Assembly (NCBI GenBank): GCA_964475765.1
Contig: CAYYZH010000185.1
Coordinates: 1 to 8,699 of the forward strand
Reading direction: 5' to 3'
From: Thermohalobaculum sp964475765
Lineage (GTDB): Bacteria > Pseudomonadota > Alphaproteobacteria > Rhodobacterales > Rhodobacteraceae
Length of the DNA stretch: 8,699 nucleotides
Positions 5,331-8,699 of this stretch are shown in pieces. The translations under genes and the position numbers were made by a program. The stretch's first letter is position 1; each line of letters starts with the position of its first letter. The notes under the pieces are model-generated. The model searched no databases. It was not told the origin of the DNA and saw only the letters and a program-made list of their open reading frames with translations.

Positions 5331-6185
5331 ATGACTTGCCGTGTAATTCAGGCGCTTGCCGATATCTCGGATGCCTACGACGCGATCCTCTGTGATCTCT
5401 GGGGGTGTTATCATAACGGGCTCGAACCTTATGCAGCAGCAGTGGATGCCTGCCGGGCGTTTCGCGCCAAAGGTGGTCTTGTAATCCTCCTGACCAATGC
5501 CCCGCGTCCGGGCCCGTCCGTGAAGGTGTTCCTCGATCAGNNNNNNNNNNGTTATGATGCTATCGTCTCCTCGGGTGGGGCCTGTCAGGCGGCACTTGAG
5601 GACGGGCTGCATGGCGGGCGTTATCACTATGTTGGGCCGGATCGCGATACGCATATGCTCGAGGATGTCGGGTTGGCGGACACGCCGCTGGTCGATGCGA
5701 CGGCCATCCTGCTGACGGGGTTGCGCGATGACCGGGTCGAGACTCCCGCCGACTATGCGGGCGAGATCGCGGACTGGAAGGCGCGCGGCCTGCCGGTGCT
5801 CTGCGCCAACCCGGACATTCAGGTCGACCGCGGCGAGGCGCGGCTCTGGTGTGCCGGTGCCATTGCGCAGGACTACGAGCATGCGGGCGGTGAGCTCGTT
5901 TGGTTCGGCAAGCCGCATGGCCCGATTTATCAGCGTGCGATGACAGTGCTCGGAGAGGTGTCGCAAAAGCCGATCCCGCAATCGCGCGTGCTTGCCATCG
6001 GTGATGGGATCAAAACGGATGTACCGGGTGGGCTTGCGGCGGGGTTCGACACGCTGTTCGTAACAGGTGGTCTGTCTGCCGAGGAACTGGGTGCGGATGT
6101 TGAGAACCCCGATCCGGCGCTGCTCGACACCTATCTCAGATCGGTGGATCTTGCACCGCAATTCGCGATTGGGCGACTACGGTAA
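5331..6185 (+). CDS. TIGR01459-type HAD-superfamily (class IIA) hydrolase, contains a 10-N gap
   Basis: A cytoplasmic HAD phosphatase-like protein of about 284 residues as drawn. The four HAD motifs are readable: motif I CDLWGCYHNG with nucleophile D22, motif II LLTNAPR (T55-N56), motif III lysine K194 in WFGKPHGPIY, and motif IV GDGIKTD (D225, D230). Class IIA relatives include NagD and the CECR5 group; this pattern fits the TIGR01459 family known from alphaproteobacteria, whose substrate is not established. The second motif I aspartate, a general acid in most HAD phosphatases, is W24 here, which I recall as typical of this family. Ten Ns at 5541-5550 fall in codons 71-74, yet the frame is intact across them. 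The start has an AGGAG site four bases upstream, a rather short spacing. Confidence 0.85.
   Translation: MTCRVIQALADISDAYDAILCDLWGCYHNGLEPYAAAVDACRAFRAKGGLVILLTNAPRPGPSVKVFLDQXXXXYDAIVSSGGACQAALEDGLHGGRYHYVGPDRDTHMLEDVGLADTPLVDATAILLTGLRDDRVETPADYAGEIADWKARGLPVLCANPDIQVDRGEARLWCAGAIAQDYEHAGGELVWFGKPHGPIYQRAMTVLGEVSQKPIPQSRVLAIGDGIKTDVPGGLAAGFDTLFVTGGLSAEELGADVENPDPALLDTYLRSVDLAPQFAIGRLR
5541..5550. other. Assembly gap of ten Ns inside the HAD gene
   Basis: Ten unknown bases interrupt the HAD coding sequence after codon 70. Because the ten Ns keep the reading frame intact, the true missing length is probably ten plus or minus a multiple of three. No stop codon or repeat flanks the gap. Confidence 0.98.
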
Positions 6186-6218
6186 GGCAATAAAATTTCA
6201 CAGACTTCGATCACTTGA

Positions 6219-6240
6219 AATTATATTGCGCAATTTAATT
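6219..6240. promoter_or_regulatory. Near-perfect 22-bp AT-rich palindrome upstream of the MaoC gene
   Basis: The arms AATTATATTGC and GCAATTTAATT pair at ten of eleven positions, with a perfect ATTGCGCAAT centre (6225-6234). It lies 66 bases before the MaoC start in a markedly AT-rich patch of an otherwise GC-rich window. It has the size and symmetry of an operator for a dimeric repressor, or it is a promoter-associated element. I cannot name the protein that would bind it. Confidence 0.5.
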
Positions 6241-6269
6241 GCGTTTGGGTTCGCATACGGCTATGGTTG
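6241..6269 (+). promoter_or_regulatory. Candidate promoter for the MaoC-ribF-plsC genes
   Basis: TTGCGT (about 6239-6244) is followed after 17 bases by TATGGT (about 6262-6267); each matches four of six consensus bases. The spacing is ideal and it sits directly downstream of the palindrome at 6219-6240, so a factor bound there would touch the -35 region. The call rests on weak boxes. Confidence 0.3.
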
Positions 6270-6305
6270 TTGCAACGCACAATCTACGCGAGTTGAGGCA
6301 CCCCT

Positions 6306-6755
6306 ATGCTGGACAATATGAATATCGAGCGCGGTACAATCTGCATCGAGGATCTCGAAGTCGGCATGCGCCGGTTCGTCGAGAAGACGATCCAGGATTA
6401 CGACATCCGTGCGTTTGCCGAAATTTCCACCGATCACAACCCGGTGCATCTGGATGACGAGTATGCCCAACAGACGATATTCGGAGGGCGGATTGCCCAC
6501 GGGATGCTGACGGCGGCGCTGATCTCGGCGGTGATCGGCGAGCAGCTTCCTGGTCATGGCACGATCTATCTTGGTCAGGATCTGAGGTTCATGGCTCCGG
6601 TTCGGCCCGGAGACGTGGTTCGTGCCGAGGTGACCGTTGCCGACATCGACTATGCCAAGCGCCGCGTTACCCTTGATTGCCGCTGCGTCGTCGGCGATAC
6701 AACAGTCCTCAAGGGCGAGGCTAAGGTGCTGGCGCCTTCAAAGAAATTCGACTGA
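6306..6755 (+). CDS. MaoC-family (R)-specific enoyl-CoA hydratase
   Basis: A 149-residue single hot-dog domain protein, the usual size for PhaJ-like hydratases. The hydratase 2 motif is present as IS-T-D43-H-N-P-V-H48, giving the catalytic Asp and His, followed by FGGRIAHGML (59-68), the strand and helix that shape the acyl-CoA site. Such enzymes reversibly hydrate trans-2-enoyl-CoA to (R)-3-hydroxyacyl-CoA in the cytoplasm, linking beta-oxidation to polyhydroxyalkanoate or other uses; the exact substrate is unknown. The start at 6306 has GAGG seven bases upstream; a second in-frame ATG at 6318 lacks a ribosome site. It follows the HAD gene by 120 bases that contain an AT-rich palindrome and a possible promoter, and precedes ribF by 43 bases. 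Confidence 0.9.
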   Translation: MLDNMNIERGTICIEDLEVGMRRFVEKTIQDYDIRAFAEISTDHNPVHLDDEYAQQTIFGGRIAHGMLTAALISAVIGEQLPGHGTIYLGQDLRFMAPVRPGDVVRAEVTVADIDYAKRRVTLDCRCVVGDTTVLKGEAKVLAPSKKFD

Positions 6756-6798
6756 GGCATGGGGCCGGATCGCGCCCCGTTGAGAGGCGCGAGACAGC

Positions 6799-7749
6799 AT
6801 GCGGATCATCGAGGGCTATGCGGGTCTCGGCGCGGATGATCGCGGTGCCTCTGTTGCCATCGGCAATTTTGACGGTGTCCACAAAGGCCATCAGGTTCTG
6901 ATCCGCGATGCCGCTGCCGCTCGGCCCGATCCCAGCACGCCGCTGGGCGTGATCACGTTCGAGCCGCACCCCCGCAAGCATTTTCAGCCAGACGCGCCGC
7001 CCTTTCGTCTGACCACCGCGTCTCAAAAAGCACGGTTGCTCGAGGCGCACGGGGTCGAACGGCTCTACCAACTGGCCTTTGATGCGGATCTCTCCGGCAT
7101 GTCGGCAGAGGACTTTGTGCGCCGGGTTCTGGTCGAGGGGCTGGGCATTCGACACATCACCGTCGGCGCTGATTTCCGCTTTGGCAAGGGGCGCAAGGGC
7201 GGCGCGGTTGAACTGCGCGCGATGGGCAGCGAGCTTGGTTTTGGCGTCACTATTCAGGATCTCGTGGGCGATGAGACGGGCGACTACGCCTCGACCGCGC
7301 TGCGTGTGCTGATCGAAGAAGGACGCTGCGAAGATGCGGCGCGTCAACTTGGCCGCTGGCACACGGTATCGGGTCCTGTGGTCAAGGGCGACCAACGGGG
7401 CAGGGATCTCGGCTATCCCACCGCCAATCTGGCTTTCGCAGAACAGTTGGTGCCGCGCTTTGGCATTTATGCAGCCTGGGTCGAGGTGTTGGAGGGGCCG
7501 CACGCCGGACGCCACGCAGGCGTCGTCAGCATCGGTGAACGGCCGACCTTTGGTGTCAACGCTCCGAACTTCGAGGCGCATATCTTCGACTTTGATGGCG
7601 ATCTCTATGGCACGGAAATCTCGGTCGGTCTGGTGACCCGTTTGCGCGGCGAAGAAAAGTTCGACGGCATCGATGCCCTGATCACACAGATGGACCGCGA
7701 CAGCGCAAACGCACGCGACGTTCTCGCCACGGCCAGGGTGCCGGAGTAG
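6799..7749 (+). CDS. ribF: Bifunctional riboflavin kinase/FAD synthetase
   Basis: RibF phosphorylates riboflavin to FMN and then adenylates FMN to FAD in the cytoplasm. The 316-residue product shows both domains. The N-terminal FAD synthetase nucleotidyltransferase domain has GNFDGVHKGH (22-31), ITFEPHPRKHF and VGADFRFGKGRKG. The C-terminal riboflavin kinase domain has GPVVKGDQRGRDLGYPTAN (192-210, including the ATP/Mg-binding PTAN), SIGERPTFG (to 252) and HIFDFDGDLYG (261-271). Length and domain order are normal for bacterial RibF. The start at 6799 is preceded by a GAGAGG site at slightly long spacing. The next gene begins 3 bases after its stop, so ribF and the acyltransferase are cotranscribed. 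No FMN riboswitch is visible upstream. Confidence 0.97.
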   Translation: MRIIEGYAGLGADDRGASVAIGNFDGVHKGHQVLIRDAAAARPDPSTPLGVITFEPHPRKHFQPDAPPFRLTTASQKARLLEAHGVERLYQLAFDADLSGMSAEDFVRRVLVEGLGIRHITVGADFRFGKGRKGGAVELRAMGSELGFGVTIQDLVGDETGDYASTALRVLIEEGRCEDAARQLGRWHTVSGPVVKGDQRGRDLGYPTANLAFAEQLVPRFGIYAAWVEVLEGPHAGRHAGVVSIGERPTFGVNAPNFEAHIFDFDGDLYGTEISVGLVTRLRGEEKFDGIDALITQMDRDSANARDVLATARVPE

Positions 7750-7752
7750 GCG

Positions 7753-8574
7753 ATGATCCGCTCGACTGTGTTCAACATCATATTCTACGGCTTCACGTTC
7801 TTCGTGGCGATGACCGCCTGGGTTCTGTGCAAGCTGACGACACGCCAGGTGATTTGGCGCTGGATGAATGTCTGGGGCCGCACGACCATGTGGATGGTGC
7901 GCTGGATTCTTGGCGCGAAGATCGAGGTGCGCGGGCGAGAACATCTGGACCTCTCTCGACCGCAGGTGATCGTCGCCAAGCATCAGTCAGAACTCGATAT
8001 CGTCATGCTCGGCGCTTTGATGTGGGACATCAGCGCTGTTGCGATGGAGGAACTGACCAAGCTGCCCTTCTTCGGCACGATCCTGCGCAAGCTAGATGTC
8101 GTGTTGATCGCCGTCGATAGCGGGCCTCAGGGACGCACGCAGCAGGCCATCGACGGTGCGCAGCGAATGAAGGCCCAAGGCCGGACCATGGTCATCTATC
8201 CCGAGGGCGAGTTGATGCAGCTCGGTGCTCGGGAACGATATCGCCGGGGGGCAGCCCATATCTATGGCGCGATGGAGGTTGAGGCGGTGCCGGTGGCCAA
8301 TTCTCTGGGGGCGATCTGGCCGCAGCGGCGTTGGCGCAAGAACCCCGGCGCGACCGGTGCGATGGAGTTTCTGCCGCCGATCCCGCCCGGGCTACCCGCC
8401 GACGCGTTCATGGCGACGATCGAAGAGCAGATCGAGACCGGCACCATGGCGCTGATCGAGGAGCACGCTGCTGGGGCGGAATTGGAGGCCGCGCGGGAGC
8501 GTTATCGTCTCGGTCTCAACAATCATGGCGAGCGGTGGGACACGCCCCGGGAAAAGCCCGAGGGCAAGAGCTAG
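7753..8574 (+). CDS. PlsC-like 1-acyl-sn-glycerol-3-phosphate acyltransferase
   Basis: A 273-residue membrane-associated acyltransferase that probably converts lysophosphatidic acid to phosphatidic acid in phospholipid synthesis. An N-terminal hydrophobic segment (about residues 5-25) anchors it. The catalytic H-x4-D box is KHQSELD (H77, D82), followed by the glycerol-phosphate binding block IYPEGEL (P150-E-G-E153) and the AVPVA block (178-182). Most PlsC proteins have PEGT in the second block; here it is PEGE, suggesting a distinct subgroup, and a role with another acyl acceptor cannot be excluded. GGAG lies before the ATG and overlaps the end of ribF. Its TAG stop overlaps the stop codon of the convergent hydrolase gene by the shared CTAG at 8571-8574. 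Confidence 0.9.
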   Translation: MIRSTVFNIIFYGFTFFVAMTAWVLCKLTTRQVIWRWMNVWGRTTMWMVRWILGAKIEVRGREHLDLSRPQVIVAKHQSELDIVMLGALMWDISAVAMEELTKLPFFGTILRKLDVVLIAVDSGPQGRTQQAIDGAQRMKAQGRTMVIYPEGELMQLGARERYRRGAAHIYGAMEVEAVPVANSLGAIWPQRRWRKNPGATGAMEFLPPIPPGLPADAFMATIEEQIETGTMALIEEHAAGAELEAARERYRLGLNNHGERWDTPREKPEGKS

Positions 8575-8699
8575 TTTTCCAGTATCTCTGCAATGGCAGC
8601 GTTGATCGTCGCGGTGTCGCTAGGGGACTGGCCCGAGCCGCACATATGGCCCCAGTCCGTATCGATGTCGCGATAGGTCGCGCCGGGGATCATCGCAGC
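8571..8699 (-). CDS. Alpha/beta-hydrolase fold protein, homoserine O-acetyltransferase-like, C-terminal fragment
   Basis: Only the last 42 codons are in the window; the gene begins beyond the right edge. Reading the minus strand gives AMIPGATYRDIDTDWGHMCG, then a GSGQSPSDTATINAAIAEILEN end. The D-T-D-W-G-H motif followed by a small glycine-rich loop and an SPSDTATINAAI helix matches the C-terminus of MetX/homoserine O-acetyltransferase-like alpha/beta hydrolases, with the histidine as catalytic triad member. Whether it is a true acyltransferase or an esterase cannot be told from this part. It converges on plsC and overlaps it by four bases. Confidence 0.72.
   Translation of the reverse strand, partial: AAMIPGATYRDIDTDWGHMCGSGQSPSDTATINAAIAEILEN

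Noticed and set aside
4931..5332. Minus-strand open frame of 133 codons covering the intergenic stretch
   Set aside because: No ribosome site before its ATG, no family motif, and it overlaps the end of the TraB/GumN gene and the start of the HAD gene.
5211..6161. Long minus-strand frame of 316 codons
   Set aside because: It lies antisense to the HAD gene, which has clear catalytic motifs, and even spans the N gap; it is a by-product of GC-rich codon use.
6756..6798. FMN riboswitch or terminator between MaoC and ribF
   Set aside because: Only a short GGGGC/GCCCC pairing is visible in 43 bases, without a T-run and far too short for an FMN aptamer.
6721..7983. Minus-strand frame of 420 codons
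   Set aside because: It is antisense to ribF, which has unmistakable motifs in both domains. The frame is rich in His, Arg and Ala as expected for a shadow.

Overview
The window reads as chromosomal DNA of an alphaproteobacterium, most likely a Rhodobacterales (Roseobacter-group) member. The DNA is GC-rich. The groESL operon carries a perfect CIRCE operator. A TIGR01459-type HAD hydrolase, a MaoC hydratase, ribF and a plsC-like acyltransferase stand in a row, an order I associate with that group from memory. No tRNA, rRNA, CRISPR array, insertion sequence or phage gene was seen. One assembly gap of ten Ns (5541-5550) lies inside the HAD gene.

Left part, minus strand (1-3714, transcribed right to left). 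A Tat-exported family 5 ABC solute-binding protein (3714-2155) stands alone, without permease or ATPase genes, and ends at a strong intrinsic terminator (2088-2117). Then comes a tight pair: a LuxI/FeeM-like acyltransferase (1953-1261) and, 7 bases later, a small integral-membrane methyltransferase of the isoprenylcysteine carboxyl methyltransferase family (1253-675). The -35 box of the chaperonin promoter overlaps the stop codon of this methyltransferase. It is followed by the CIRCE operator (608-634), groES (532-218) and the first 53 codons of groEL (160 to beyond the left edge).

Middle. Divergent from the solute-binding protein is a secreted TraB/GumN-family protein (3946-4962). It is followed by a 9-bp hairpin and about 370 bases in which no gene is recognised.

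Right part, plus strand (5331-8574). The HAD hydrolase is followed by an AT-rich 120-base gap with a near-perfect 22-bp palindrome. After it come a MaoC-type (R)-specific enoyl-CoA hydratase, ribF (riboflavin to FMN and FAD) and a PlsC-like 1-acylglycerol-3-phosphate acyltransferase. ribF and plsC are 3 bases apart and surely cotranscribed. A convergent alpha/beta-hydrolase gene (homoserine acetyltransferase-like C-terminus) enters from the right edge and overlaps plsC by a shared CTAG.

Most of the window is ordinary housekeeping. The part most worth following is the FeeM/LuxI-like synthase with its membrane methyltransferase, a plausible two-gene pathway for a small acylated, possibly methylated, product. 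The AT-rich palindrome before the MaoC gene is the best candidate for an undescribed regulatory site.
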